DNA from: Marinobacter persicus
GTDB taxonomy: Bacteria > Pseudomonadota > Gammaproteobacteria > Pseudomonadales > Oleiphilaceae
Direction: 5' to 3'
NCBI RefSeq assembly: GCF_002934325.1
Contig: NZ_PTIV01000033.1
Span: 1-38,958, forward strand
DNA length: 38,958 nt
A program made the translations under genes and the position numbers. A model generated the notes under the pieces. The model was not told the origin of the DNA and did not search any database. It saw nothing but the letters and a program-made list of their open reading frames with translations. Below, piece by piece: positions 24,784 through 33,703 of the stretch (the first letter of the stretch is position 1; each line of letters starts with the position of its first letter).

Positions 24784-26685
24784 TCAGGCCTTCTCGACCA
24801 GCATGCGACCACGCATTTCCATGTGCAGCGCATGGCAGAACCAGTTGCAGTAGTACCAGTGAACCCCCGGCTTATCCGCCACAAAGGTCACAGAGGAGGT
24901 CTGCTGCGGGCTGATTTCCATGCTCACACCGTGGTTAACCATGCAGAAGCCGTGGGTCACGTCCTCGATGGTATCCAGGTTGGTTACATAGACCGTCACT
25001 TCGTCGCCCTGCTTCACCTTGAACTCGGTCAGGTTGTACTGGGGCGCGACAGAGGTCATGTAGACCCGCACCTTGTTGCCATCACGGATGACCTTGTTAT
25101 CAGCCGTCAGGTTAATGCCATCCTTTTTCGCCTGCTCCCGGGCAGAGGCGAAGAACGGATCGTTGCGGTCCCAGATTTTCTTGGTCTGGGTGATCTGATC
25201 ACGGCGCAACAGGATGCAGTCGTGAGGTTCGGCAAAGGTCGGGCCATCGTGCACCAGCTTCATCTCTTCGCCGGAGATGTCGATCAACTGATCGTTTTCC
25301 GGGTGCAGGGGGCCTGCCGGCAGGAAGCGGTCCTTGGAGAACTTGGACAGCACCACCAGCCACTTGCCATCGGCATCCCGCGACTCTGTCAGGGAAGCGT
25401 GGTTGTGGCCCGGCTGGTAATGAACATCCAGCTTCTGGCGGATGTAGTTCACCTTCTCGCCGTTGTAGTGCTTGATGGCATCCGCGACGTTCCATTTCAC
25501 CACCTGGCTGTCGATAAACAGGGTGGTGTAGGCGTTGCCACGACCATCGTAAGTGGTATGCAGCGGCCCAAGGCCCAGCTCCGGCTCTGCCACGACCACA
25601 TCACGCTCGTCCTTCAGCTTGCCGGCAAAGAGGTCGTCCAGCTTGTCGATCTGGATAACGGTACACGTCGGGGACAACTTGCCGTTGGCAATGAAGTATT
25701 TGCCATCCGGGGAGGTGTTCAAACCGTGCGGGTTCTTCGGAACCGGGATGTAACGGGTCAGTTCAGAGCCATGGCGACCGTCGACCACGGGCACCTTGGA
25801 ATCGCCCAGCGTCTTGTAGTTGCCGCTTTTGATTGCCTGCTCGATGCGCTCAATATTGAACACAACCGCCCAGTCGCGATCGTTGCGCATGGTGCCGGCC
25901 AGGTCCAGCGCCTTCTCGGAGTTGTAGCAGGTGGAGCAGACGTACTTGCCGGTGTAATCGGCGTCGGTGTTGTCCAGGTTACCGTCCACAATCACCTGGA
26001 AGGCCACTTCCATGGTCTCTGCGTCGAGCGCATTGAACATGGTGAAGCTGTTTTCCAGGCTGGTATCGCTGCCGTCGTTCGGGTGCGGGATCACATACTC
26101 AGCGTTACAGAAGACATAGTTGGTCTTCGGCACTTTCTGCAGCCTCAGGCCGTGAATCGCCTGCACGTTGGGGATGGTGGTGATCTTGTCACACTTCATC
26201 ACGTCCAACCGGATACGTGCCACGCGGCTATTGGCTTTGTCATTGATAAACAGGTACTTGCCGTCGTAGCTGCCATCCGTCATGGAAATGTGCGGGTGGT
26301 GACAGTCACCGTTCAGGTGGGTGTTGTCGTGGCCCAGCACGTCTTTACTTTCGTTGGTCAGGCCCCAGCCGGTGGCGGAGTCCACGTTGAACACCGGGAT
26401 ACGCATGATCTCGCGCATGGAGGGAATCCCGAGCACCCTCACTTCACCGGAGTGGCCGCCACTCCAGAAACCGTAATACTCATCCAGCTCGCCCGGGTGA
26501 ATCACGTAATTATTACGTGCCTCTTCAGCTGCTGCGGCAAAGGCCTCCCTGGACATGACCGCCGTGCCCAGGCCGGACGCACCGGCCACACCCGCCAGGG
26601 CTGCGGCACTCATGAACCGGCGCCGGCTCAGGCCACCCTCGGCCGGTTCCGGCCGATCATTCGTTAGTTCGTCTCGTTTTTTCAT
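24784..26685 (-). CDS. nosZ: NosZ, nitrous oxide reductase (clade I, Tat-exported)
   Basis: This protein of about 633 aa reduces N2O to N2 in the periplasm. A twin-arginine signal SRRRFM lies near residue 22, followed by a hydrophobic Ala/Gly segment, so it is folded and exported by Tat. The N-terminal beta-propeller carries the histidines of the CuZ centre (for example DCHHPH). The C-terminal cupredoxin domain has the CuA motif [10 protein letters not shown] near the end. The ATG at 26685 is nine bases after GGAG; an ATG two codons upstream is too close. Its Tat signal marks it as clade I (the typical denitrifier type). It lies 52 bp after nosR. Confidence 0.97.
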   Translation of the reverse strand: MKKRDELTNDRPEPAEGGLSRRRFMSAAALAGVAGASGLGTAVMSREAFAAAAEEARNNYVIHPGELDEYYGFWSGGHSGEVRVLGIPSMREIMRIPVFNVDSATGWGLTNESKDVLGHDNTHLNGDCHHPHISMTDGSYDGKYLFINDKANSRVARIRLDVMKCDKITTIPNVQAIHGLRLQKVPKTNYVFCNAEYVIPHPNDGSDTSLENSFTMFNALDAETMEVAFQVIVDGNLDNTDADYTGKYVCSTCYNSEKALDLAGTMRNDRDWAVVFNIERIEQAIKSGNYKTLGDSKVPVVDGRHGSELTRYIPVPKNPHGLNTSPDGKYFIANGKLSPTCTVIQIDKLDDLFAGKLKDERDVVVAEPELGLGPLHTTYDGRGNAYTTLFIDSQVVKWNVADAIKHYNGEKVNYIRQKLDVHYQPGHNHASLTESRDADGKWLVVLSKFSKDRFLPAGPLHPENDQLIDISGEEMKLVHDGPTFAEPHDCILLRRDQITQTKKIWDRNDPFFASAREQAKKDGINLTADNKVIRDGNKVRVYMTSVAPQYNLTEFKVKQGDEVTVYVTNLDTIEDVTHGFCMVNHGVSMEISPQQTSSVTFVADKPGVHWYYCNWFCHALHMEMRGRMLVEKA

Positions 26686-26737
26686 AGCCATCCACTCCGT
26701 TCTACTTATCGTGGTTTTCGTTTTTTGGTACTGCTGC

Positions 26738-28891
26738 TTACTCAACCTGAGCCACCGGAATCTGCTCGGCGTGCCCCGGAGCATTCTGACCACGGCGTCT
26801 GCCCCGTCGCTTGACGATCAGCGGCGGGCACTTGTGGTCATCGAAATAGGTCATCTGACAATCCAGGCAGTAGTGGCACTCCATGTAGTTGATGTGGCCA
26901 TCGGGGTGAATCGCCTGGACCTCGCATTCCTTGTCGCACAGACGGCAGGGGTTGCCGCACTCCTTGCGCCGCTTGAGCCAATCGAATACCCGCAACTTGG
27001 TGGGCAGGGCCAGCGCGGCACCCAGGGGACAGAGGTAACGGCAATAGACCTTTCGGGTGAACAGGTTGACCACCAACAGGGCCACGGCGTAAACCACGAA
27101 GGGCCAGCTGCGGGCAAAATGCAGGGTGATGGCGGTTTTGAACGGCTCCACTTCCGCCAGCTGTTCCGCGGTGCCCATGGCTTCCAGCGACACGCCGAAC
27201 AACACCAGCAGAATGATGTACTTGATAGCCCACAGCCGTTCGTGCCAGACGAAAGGCACCGTGTACTGGGGAATCTTCAGTTTCCGGGCGATTTCATTGA
27301 GCAGTTCCTGCAGAGCGCCGAAGGGACACAGCCAGCCACAATAGACCGCCCGTCCCCACAGCAGGACGATGCCGGCAACCACAGCCCAGAGCACAAACAT
27401 GATCGGATCAATCAGGAAGGTTTCCCACTTGAAGCCACTGATCAGGCTGTTGGCGAACGTCAGCACGTTGACGATGGATAGCTGCCCGAGCGCATACCAA
27501 CCGATAAAGAAAAGGGTGTAAACGAGGAAACCATGCCGGATCCAGCGCATCATCCGGGGCTTTTTTACCAGCCAGTCCTGGAAGAACAGGATGAACAGCA
27601 GGACCGCAATGCCCAGCCCAAGCACCGTGATCTGGAACTGTTTCTGATACCAGACCTGCACCCACATGGGCTGAGACTCCAGCCACTCTTCCTCGGTAAC
27701 CACGGGCTCTGGCCGGGTGTAGTATTGGTCTGGCAACTGGTACTCCAGCGGGAAGACCTGGAACTCGCTGTCCAGTGGTCCGGTCTGGCGCTTGACGGTC
27801 AGCTCCAGGGTCCAGGGCGTGCCCGGATCAAAGTTGTACTGCTGGCGAATGATGAAGATCGCCATTTCATTGAAGTCCGGCATGCCCTCGGCATACACGT
27901 CGCTGAGACGGTAATAATCCAGGTCCCGGAAGTTGAAAGTGTCACCGAACTGGCGAATCTGAATGCGGTCAAAAATGCCGCCGCGCACATAGCCCGACCC
28001 CTTGAACGAGTAGTCCCCGTTAGCCATAACGGCAATGGCGTGTTCGCCGGGCTTCAACTCGGAGGTCAGCCGCTGGTACTGGTTTTCACCCAGCAGGTTG
28101 CGGCCGATGGTAGGCACATCCAGATAGGCGGCATAGAGGTCAATCAAGGTCTCGTCACGCTCTTCCGGTGAGGCACGGTCCACGTCTGCGGCAGCCGTGC
28201 CCTCAAAGGCATCGTCCACCTGGCCGCGGGTCAGGCGCAGCCGGCGCACAGCGCCGTTTCCGGTCAGTTCCTCCCAGGTGCGGGGCTGGAACCCACCACT
28301 CTCAACCTGCGCTAACGGCGGCCGGTTCGACGCGCCACCCTCAACCACACCGATTTCCACGCCCACCCGATGCGCCGTGCGCATCAGCACTTCGTTAACC
28401 ACCATGACCGTCACTGTGGCACCGGAAACGCCATCGACAGCGACCTTCCGCTCATTCGACGTGCCACCGACGGTGACTTTCTGGTCGGCTTTCAGGCCAA
28501 CGTACTGATCAGTGAACTCGTGCAGCTTGCGCTCAGGGATGCCAACCAGAAGAATCGGTTCGTGATGCTCGATAACCTTGGCGGCACGGATTTCCCCCTC
28601 GGGGTCCAGAACCACCACGGCGTTGATTGGCTTGCCGGAATAGGCGGGTGTCTGGACAAAATCCAGACTCTGGTAGACATAACCCTTGAGCTGATCACCG
28701 GCATACAGGGCCTGGATGGCCCGGTTGTCTTCCAGTGGTTCAGAGCGGGTGACTTGCGGGAAGGTGTCTTCAATGACCTGACGGCCGGCCACCGGCTCGT
28801 ATTTGGAAACGGGCGCCGCTTGCAGTGCGGTGGAGGACAAGAAGCCACCCATCAGGACAAAAAACAGCGCAATCCTGAAAATCAGCGTCAC
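26738..28891 (-). CDS. nosR: NosR, flavin and iron-sulfur membrane regulator/electron donor of NosZ
   Basis: This 717-aa protein starts at GTG 28891. It has a signal peptide, a periplasmic FMN-binding domain with the covalent-flavin motif SGATVT at 156 to 161, five or six membrane segments (about 415 to 640), and cysteine motifs CGWLCPFGA and CRYLCPLGA. Two more cysteine clusters at the cytoplasmic C-terminus bind 4Fe-4S centres ([12 protein letters not shown] and CHYCLDC). NosR is needed for nosZ expression and NosZ activity in vivo. A GGGGGG stretch is the likely ribosome site. It heads the nosRZDFYL unit; the region upstream has a degenerate FNR-like box. Confidence 0.96.
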   Translation of the reverse strand: MTLIFRIALFFVLMGGFLSSTALQAAPVSKYEPVAGRQVIEDTFPQVTRSEPLEDNRAIQALYAGDQLKGYVYQSLDFVQTPAYSGKPINAVVVLDPEGEIRAAKVIEHHEPILLVGIPERKLHEFTDQYVGLKADQKVTVGGTSNERKVAVDGVSGATVTVMVVNEVLMRTAHRVGVEIGVVEGGASNRPPLAQVESGGFQPRTWEELTGNGAVRRLRLTRGQVDDAFEGTAAADVDRASPEERDETLIDLYAAYLDVPTIGRNLLGENQYQRLTSELKPGEHAIAVMANGDYSFKGSGYVRGGIFDRIQIRQFGDTFNFRDLDYYRLSDVYAEGMPDFNEMAIFIIRQQYNFDPGTPWTLELTVKRQTGPLDSEFQVFPLEYQLPDQYYTRPEPVVTEEEWLESQPMWVQVWYQKQFQITVLGLGIAVLLFILFFQDWLVKKPRMMRWIRHGFLVYTLFFIGWYALGQLSIVNVLTFANSLISGFKWETFLIDPIMFVLWAVVAGIVLLWGRAVYCGWLCPFGALQELLNEIARKLKIPQYTVPFVWHERLWAIKYIILLVLFGVSLEAMGTAEQLAEVEPFKTAITLHFARSWPFVVYAVALLVVNLFTRKVYCRYLCPLGAALALPTKLRVFDWLKRRKECGNPCRLCDKECEVQAIHPDGHINYMECHYCLDCQMTYFDDHKCPPLIVKRRGRRRGQNAPGHAEQIPVAQVE

Positions 28892-28938
28892 ATGACCCCC
28901 CCAGCAAAATGTTTGATGCTCTCTAATGCTATGTGAAT

Positions 28939-28952
28939 TAGTTTCAAATCAA
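28939..28952 (-). promoter_or_regulatory. Degenerate FNR/Dnr-like box upstream of nosR
   Basis: The sequence TAGTTTCAAATCAA matches TTGAT-N4-ATCAA at eight of ten half-site bases. Its centre is 54 bp from the nosR start, so a start site 41.5 bp downstream would leave a short leader. This is weak evidence, but control of nos by Dnr/FNR is common. Confidence 0.3.
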
Positions 28953-29002
28953 ATACCTCTTATTGCATACCCATTAGAGGCAGCTCCCGGCATCGAGCCC
29001 TC

Positions 29003-29362
29003 TCAATCCCGGTCGCTGACGATGACCCGGCAGACTTCTTCAACGGCTTCCTCGCCATAGCTCTGGCCGTAGTGTTTGCCGAAACCGAAGTCGTACAAGC
29101 GAACGTGGCGTTCCGGGTTCACCCCGATGTTTTCCAGGCAGGCACGGGCACAATGCAGGGGGCAGCCGTCTATGACAGTGATGGGACGACCGGATTGGGC
29201 CGTCTTGACCAGGGCGGGTACCTGTCCACCCACGCCAGAGATACAGGACATCTCGAATACACCATCGTGGTCCAGGCGCACTGCGGCGTTATTGGCCAAT
29301 TGGGCGACGTCAGAGCAGCCGGAGCAGGCGTAGATCAGTGGTCGCTGCTTCCTTGGTTTCAT
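29003..29362 (-). CDS. DGC-domain putative zinc-binding protein
   Basis: This 119-aa protein matches the DGC family: YACSGCSDVAQLAN near the start, EMSCISGVGG, and IDGCPLHCARACLE with the D-G-C triad. Cysteines are arranged as for metal binding. The function is not established. Its start overlaps the tatC stop (ATGA), so it is the fourth gene of tatABC. It lies 111 bp upstream of nosR, and its location suggests a role in metal handling or electron transfer around NosZ, which is inference. Confidence 0.85.
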   Translation of the reverse strand: MKPRKQRPLIYACSGCSDVAQLANNAAVRLDHDGVFEMSCISGVGGQVPALVKTAQSGRPITVIDGCPLHCARACLENIGVNPERHVRLYDFGFGKHYGQSYGEEAVEEVCRVIVSDRD

Positions 29363-30129
29363 GCGTTTCCTCCAGTCGTTCCGCCCGTCTCCCGGCAGGC
29401 CAGGCGGCCGAAGATAATTCCGAACTCAAACAGGACCCACATGGGCACGGCCAGCAGGGTCTGGGAGATGATATCCGGCGGTGTCAGCATCATGCCGATG
29501 ACAAAGCAGGCCACCACCACATAAGGACGCTTGGCGGACAGGGCCTGTGGCGTGGTCGCGCCGGACAGGATAAGAAGCACCGTAGCGATGGGAATTTCAA
29601 AGGCCACGCCGAAGGCGAAGAACATCTTGAGCACGAAAGTCAGATAGCTGTCGATGTCCGGCAGCTCCACAATGCCTTCCGGACCTATCGCGGTGAAGAA
29701 CCCAAACACGAGGGGAAACACCACCAGGTAGGCGAACACCGCGCCGGCATAGAACAGAACCACAGAGGTGAACAGCAACGGGAACGCCAGCCGCTTCTCA
29801 TGGCTGTACAGCCCCGGTGCAATAAAGCTCCAGATCTGGAACAGGATGTAGGGAATGGCGACAAACACCGCCAACACCAGCGCCAATTTCAATGGCGCAA
29901 AAAACGGCGAGGTAATGTCTGTGGCGATCATGGTCTGGCCACCCGGCAACAATTCGCGCAAGGGCTCTGACACCAACAGATAAAGTTCATTGGCAAACGG
30001 GTAAATGGCCACAAAGCAGACCGCTGCAGCCAGCACCACTTTTAGCAGCCGGCTGCGCAACTCCAGCAGGTGCTGGATCAGTGGCATCTCCTGCTGCTCC
30101 GGGGACGATTGTTGGGTGTTAGCGGTCAT
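29359..30129 (-). CDS. tatC: TatC, twin-arginine translocase core subunit
   Basis: This 256-aa inner-membrane protein has six membrane segments and an N-terminal LIQHLLELRSRL signature. It also has a PF in the first periplasmic loop and the FxxP-type IFQIWSFIAPGLY block. TatC binds twin-arginine signals such as that of NosZ. Gap to tatB is 21 bp. Confidence 0.96.
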   Translation of the reverse strand: MTANTQQSSPEQQEMPLIQHLLELRSRLLKVVLAAAVCFVAIYPFANELYLLVSEPLRELLPGGQTMIATDITSPFFAPLKLALVLAVFVAIPYILFQIWSFIAPGLYSHEKRLAFPLLFTSVVLFYAGAVFAYLVVFPLVFGFFTAIGPEGIVELPDIDSYLTFVLKMFFAFGVAFEIPIATVLLILSGATTPQALSAKRPYVVVACFVIGMMLTPPDIISQTLLAVPMWVLFEFGIIFGRLACRETGGTTGGNA

Positions 30130-30150
30130 GAGCGGGGCCAGAACAAGGCG

Positions 30151-30468
30151 TTAAGGTGTCTTGCCGGCATGCGCGGCGTCGTTGTCGGGCATGATCATGC
30201 GTTCGTAGTTTTTGGCTTCGTCCAGGGCACCACGGACACTTTCCTGCACATCTTCAAGGCCAACATCCCCTGCCTGGCGAAGCTGCTCGCGCAACTCTTC
30301 GGCCTTGAGCTGGCGGTCCAGTTCCGTGGTGAACTCGCCAACCATGCGGCGCGCGCCTCCGATCCACCGGCCGGCAGCCCGGGCCGCCGCCGGTAATCGC
30401 TCGGGGCCTAATATCAGCAGCGCAATCACGCCGCAGATCAGCAGTTCAAGAAAGCCGATGTCGAACAT
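30151..30468 (-). CDS. tatB: TatB, twin-arginine translocase subunit
   Basis: This 105-aa protein has one N-terminal membrane helix with the LLICGVIALLILGPERLP pattern, then an amphipathic helix and a charged tail. It works with TatC in recognising twin-arginine substrates. The length is shorter than that of enterobacterial TatB but usual for others. It lies 11 bp after tatA. Confidence 0.93.
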   Translation of the reverse strand: MFDIGFLELLICGVIALLILGPERLPAAARAAGRWIGGARRMVGEFTTELDRQLKAEELREQLRQAGDVGLEDVQESVRGALDEAKNYERMIMPDNDAAHAGKTP

Positions 30469-30479
30469 TGTGGTCGCGC

Positions 30480-30713
30480 TTAGCCTTGGCTTTCCCGGTG
30501 CCTCTGTTCGGCACTCACCTTCTCTGAGTTTTGGAAGTCCAGTGCTTCCGGCTCACTGGATAGGCTCCCATCCTCATTCATGGACTTTTTGAAACCACGG
30601 ATCGCACCGCCCAGGTCCGTGCCAATGCTCCGCAGTTTCTTGGTTCCAAACAGCAGGATGACAATGGTGAGAACAATGAGAAGCTGCCAGATGCTGATAC
30701 CACCGATACCCAT
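30480..30713 (-). CDS. tatA: TatA, twin-arginine translocase pore subunit
   Basis: This 77-aa protein has one membrane helix ([19 protein letters not shown]) then the conserved [21 protein letters not shown] hinge and amphipathic helix. It oligomerises to pass folded proteins. It is first in the tatABC-DGC unit upstream of the nos genes. Confidence 0.95.
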   Translation of the reverse strand: MGIGGISIWQLLIVLTIVILLFGTKKLRSIGTDLGGAIRGFKKSMNEDGSLSSEPEALDFQNSEKVSAEQRHRESQG

Positions 30714-31013
30714 AAGGAATCCTCGCTTGAATATTTCAGATGCGATTCAGTGTATGCCGGCGCCTGGCGGTTCAGGAATTCCTCCTTTGGGGTACCCCAT
30801 TTACATCTTTCCTGGCGAATCGCCCGCCAGGATCCGTGCCGTGAAACTGACCACGATCAACCGGATCATTAACAGTGGTGCCTGCCACTAGCGGGTCGTC
30901 CATTCTTCTGCCATCGTATGTCTTCAATAACAATTCCGAATCCAAATCGTTGCCCTACCCGCGGTTTGGTGCAAACGTGAGCATCCAAAGGCAGACATCA
31001 ACTAGGACGATGC
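30714..31013. other. Divergent promoter region between tatA and GGDEF gene
   Basis: No gene is apparent. The region must hold divergent promoters. A candidate FNR/Dnr-like box lies at 30847-30860. A short GC-rich inverted pair (CCTGGCGA and TCGCCCGCCAGG area) sits near 30811-30831. Confidence 0.4.
30847..30860. promoter_or_regulatory. FNR/Dnr-like box upstream of tatABC
   Basis: CTGACCACGATCAA matches the variant TTGAC-N4-ATCAA at nine of ten half-site positions, or eight of ten against the strict FNR form. Its centre is 140 bp from the tatA start and 160 bp from the divergent GGDEF gene. It could co-ordinate tatABC with anaerobic denitrification. Confidence 0.4.
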
Positions 31014-32135
31014 ATGTTTGAAGTTATGAATGATCTCCTGAGCGCGGGCCGACACTCGCGTTATTTCAATCACACACGCAGTTACAGCCTGTATTCGCGG
31101 GTACGCACCATTGCCTGGATTCTCGTGGTGCTTCAAACCGCCTGGATTCTGGTGGACTGGCTGCTGCTCCCGGAAGACGTCAGCAGTACCATCGCTTACG
31201 GGCGCATTGCCGCCAGTGCGTCCTGCCTGGCACTGGGTGTGTGGTTCAGCCATCCCTACCGGCTCGAGGTCTCACTGTTTCGTCTGCTGTTGCTCGTGGT
31301 GGTGCTGACGCTTTTCCAGACCTGGAGCAACTGGATACTTGTTGGTGAAGGCTTCGAATCGGAAGTCGTCGCCGGGTATGCTTTCTTCCCCTTCATGATC
31401 ATTACCATGATCGCCATCTTCCCGCTGACCATCCTGGAGGTGGCCGGTTTTGCCACCTTCGTCATTCTGGTGGAGCTGATCACGCAGCTCTGGAGCGGCA
31501 AATTCGGTTTAGTGGACGGCCTCAACGATTTGTGGTTGTTGGCGGTGCTGGGCTGCATTGCCGGCTGGGCGTCAGTGAACCAGCTCAGCATGCTGCTGGT
31601 ACTTTACCGTCAGGCCACCCGCGATCCGCTGACCGGGCTCGCCAACCGACGCCAGGTGATGGATCAACTGGACGGGGACATCGCGGAGGCCCACGAAAAA
31701 GGCACGCCGCTGTCGGTGCTGTTGTTTGACCTGGACAAGTTCAAGAGCTTCAACGACAACCACGGCCACGCCGCCGGCGACCTGGTACTTAAGCAGTTCT
31801 CCAAAATCCTCAAGGACAACGCCAAGCGCAAGGTCGATCTGGCCGGGCGCTTTGGTGGCGAGGAGTTCTTGATGATCCTGCCAGGCCTGAATGAGGCGGA
31901 AGCCATCGAAGTGGCGGATGCCGTGCGTGACGGCTGCCACAATACCAAACTCAAGGTGCCCACCGGCGAGGAAGTCAGCTTCCGGACCAGCATCGGCATC
32001 GCAGTCCTGCATGACAAAAACGAGGACCGCACCCGATTGCTGCAGCGGGCCGACGAGGCCCTCTACGCCGCAAAAGATGGCGGGCGTGACCGCTACATGG
32101 TGGCGCCGCTTGATACCGGGGCAGACGCAGCCTGA
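31014..32135 (+). CDS. Membrane-bound diguanylate cyclase (GGDEF)
   Basis: This 373-aa protein has six membrane segments in the first 205 residues, which form a sensor-like region I do not recognise, followed by a GGDEF domain. The active site reads RFGGEEF at 279 to 285 and an inhibitory-site RKVD lies five residues before it (272 to 275), so both the c-di-GMP synthesis site and product inhibition site look intact. AGGA lies seven bases before the ATG at 31014. It is divergent from tatA. Confidence 0.93.
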   Translation: MFEVMNDLLSAGRHSRYFNHTRSYSLYSRVRTIAWILVVLQTAWILVDWLLLPEDVSSTIAYGRIAASASCLALGVWFSHPYRLEVSLFRLLLLVVVLTLFQTWSNWILVGEGFESEVVAGYAFFPFMIITMIAIFPLTILEVAGFATFVILVELITQLWSGKFGLVDGLNDLWLLAVLGCIAGWASVNQLSMLLVLYRQATRDPLTGLANRRQVMDQLDGDIAEAHEKGTPLSVLLFDLDKFKSFNDNHGHAAGDLVLKQFSKILKDNAKRKVDLAGRFGGEEFLMILPGLNEAEAIEVADAVRDGCHNTKLKVPTGEEVSFRTSIGIAVLHDKNEDRTRLLQRADEALYAAKDGGRDRYMVAPLDTGADAA

Positions 32136-32231
32136 TACCCATTGGTTATTTAGGCTTTCCTGCCGCCATATCTTCAAGTTGCCGTTAGCCTGCCACACCT
32201 TTACCATCACACCTCCACAAAACAGTCGACA

Positions 32232-32316
32232 GGGGAGTCCCGGTTCCAAATACCGGGGCTGAGAGTGCCATTGGCAGACCCTGGAACCTGATCCGGTTCA
32301 CACCGGCGGAGGAAGC
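32232..32316 (+). promoter_or_regulatory. TPP (thiamin pyrophosphate) riboswitch
   Basis: The leader has the conserved THI-element parts: GGGGAGTCCCGG, GGGGCTGAGAGTG, ACCCTGGAACCTGATCCGG and ACACCGGCGGAGGAAGC. The Shine-Dalgarno-like GGAGGA (32308-32313) lies inside the 3' end of the element, eight bases before the next ATG. Ligand binding would therefore hide the ribosome site and lower translation. Confidence 0.93.
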
Positions 32317-32321
32317 ACGAC

Positions 32322-33695
32322 ATGATGATGACCCACCTGGCCGCCATAGTGGCGGCATTGTGCCTGTTTGGTTGGCTGGGCCTGCGCGCCCGCAAGACTG
32401 CCGAAGGCCTTGATGACTACATGACCGCCCGCAACAGCCAGGGCGCGACCACCATTGGCCTTTCCTTTCTGGCATCCGGCATGGGTGCCTGGATTCTGTT
32501 TGCCCCGCCGGAAGTCGGCGCGTTTGTCGGCCCGGTTGCGCTGGCAGGCTACGCCCTGGGCGCGGCACTGCCCTTTATTGTTTTCGCCGCGCTTGGCCCG
32601 CTGATTCGCAAGCGACTGCCCCAGGGCCGAAGCATCAACGAGTTTGCCGAGCAGCGTTTCGGCAAGGGTCTGCGTCGTTGGGTGTCTCTGGTTTCGGTGC
32701 TCTACATGCTGTGCTTCCTGGCGGCAGAACTGACGGCCATTGGCTCCATCACCGCGCTGCTGTCCGACCTCAACGGCGATCTCGTGATCATTGCCGTGGC
32801 CGTCACTACCCTGATCTACACTACCTGGGGCGGGCTTCGGGCCAGCCTTGCCACCGATCGCTGGCAGGCGCTTCTGTTGATGGCCTTGCTGGCTGCGGTG
32901 TTGTTTGTGGACTGGAAGCACCTGCCGTCGGCGGCTGAATCGGCCGACATGCCCGGCATTCCTTTCTGGAGTGCCGTGAGTGTAGCCCTGACACTGGTGC
33001 TGGCCGTGACCGCAGCAAACCTGTTCCACCAGGGCTATTGGCAGCGGGTCTGGGCGGCCCGTGACAGTACCTCACTCTGGAAAGGAGCCATCCTCGGCGG
33101 TGGCACCACCATTGTGGTGGTCGCGGTGGTAGGTGGCCTGGGCATGAGCGCGGCCATGGCGGGACTGGACCTGGGCCAGCCACCAATTCCATTTTTCGCG
33201 CTGCTCAATGAAGCACCTCAGTGGCTCGGGGCTGTCGCCCTGGTATTGGCTGTTACCCTGGTTGCCTCGTCAGTGGACACCCTGCAAAACGGCATCGCCT
33301 CCCTGGCGGTGGCCGAGAAAGCCGGGCTGACACTGGCTGGTGCTCGCTGGCTAACCGTGGCGTTGATGGTACCGGTGGTTTTGGTGGCTCTGCAGGGCGC
33401 TTCGGTGCTGCGTCTGTTTTTGATTGCCGATCTTCTTTGCGCAACAGCGATCATTCCGGTCCTGATGGGCCTGTGGCCACGAGTCTCCACCACAGCGGCC
33501 ATGGCGGGCGTGCTAGCCGGCCTGATCGGCGCCATCCTTCCTGACTGGGCAATGACCGGCAGTCTCAAGGAAGCACTCTATATCGCCAGTTTCCCGGGTG
33601 GCGCCCCGACACTCGCGCCCTTCGCGGGCGCGATACTGGCCTCTGCCGGCGTTACCCTGCTGCTGACGCTGATCGGGAGCAAGCGGGCGAGCTGA
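32322..33695 (+). CDS. Sodium:solute symporter family, ThiV-like thiamin or precursor transporter
   Basis: This 457-aa protein has about thirteen membrane segments and sodium:solute symporter (SSS) features, for example GLSFLASGMGAWILF near the start, then TYTTWGGLRASLATDRWQ-like block at about 165 (IYTTWGGLRASL) and later QRVWAARDS. It sits directly behind a TPP riboswitch whose anti-ribosome-site position implies repression by thiamin pyrophosphate. A predicted SSS transporter named ThiV has been linked to such leaders. The substrate is inferred to be thiamin, a pyrimidine or a thiazole precursor; sequence cannot decide. Alone under its switch, it lies 8 bp from the end of the convergent dehydrogenase gene. 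Confidence 0.85.
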   Translation: MMMTHLAAIVAALCLFGWLGLRARKTAEGLDDYMTARNSQGATTIGLSFLASGMGAWILFAPPEVGAFVGPVALAGYALGAALPFIVFAALGPLIRKRLPQGRSINEFAEQRFGKGLRRWVSLVSVLYMLCFLAAELTAIGSITALLSDLNGDLVIIAVAVTTLIYTTWGGLRASLATDRWQALLLMALLAAVLFVDWKHLPSAAESADMPGIPFWSAVSVALTLVLAVTAANLFHQGYWQRVWAARDSTSLWKGAILGGGTTIVVVAVVGGLGMSAAMAGLDLGQPPIPFFALLNEAPQWLGAVALVLAVTLVASSVDTLQNGIASLAVAEKAGLTLAGARWLTVALMVPVVLVALQGASVLRLFLIADLLCATAIIPVLMGLWPRVSTTAAMAGVLAGLIGAILPDWAMTGSLKEALYIASFPGGAPTLAPFAGAILASAGVTLLLTLIGSKRAS

Positions 33696-33703
33696 TCGGC
33701 CGA

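Noticed and set aside
24712..26667. Very long open frame on the plus strand across nosZ
   Set aside because: It is antisense to nosZ and its residues (many H, V, Q and G) are typical of the mirror of a GC-rich gene. No ribosome site or family resemblance.
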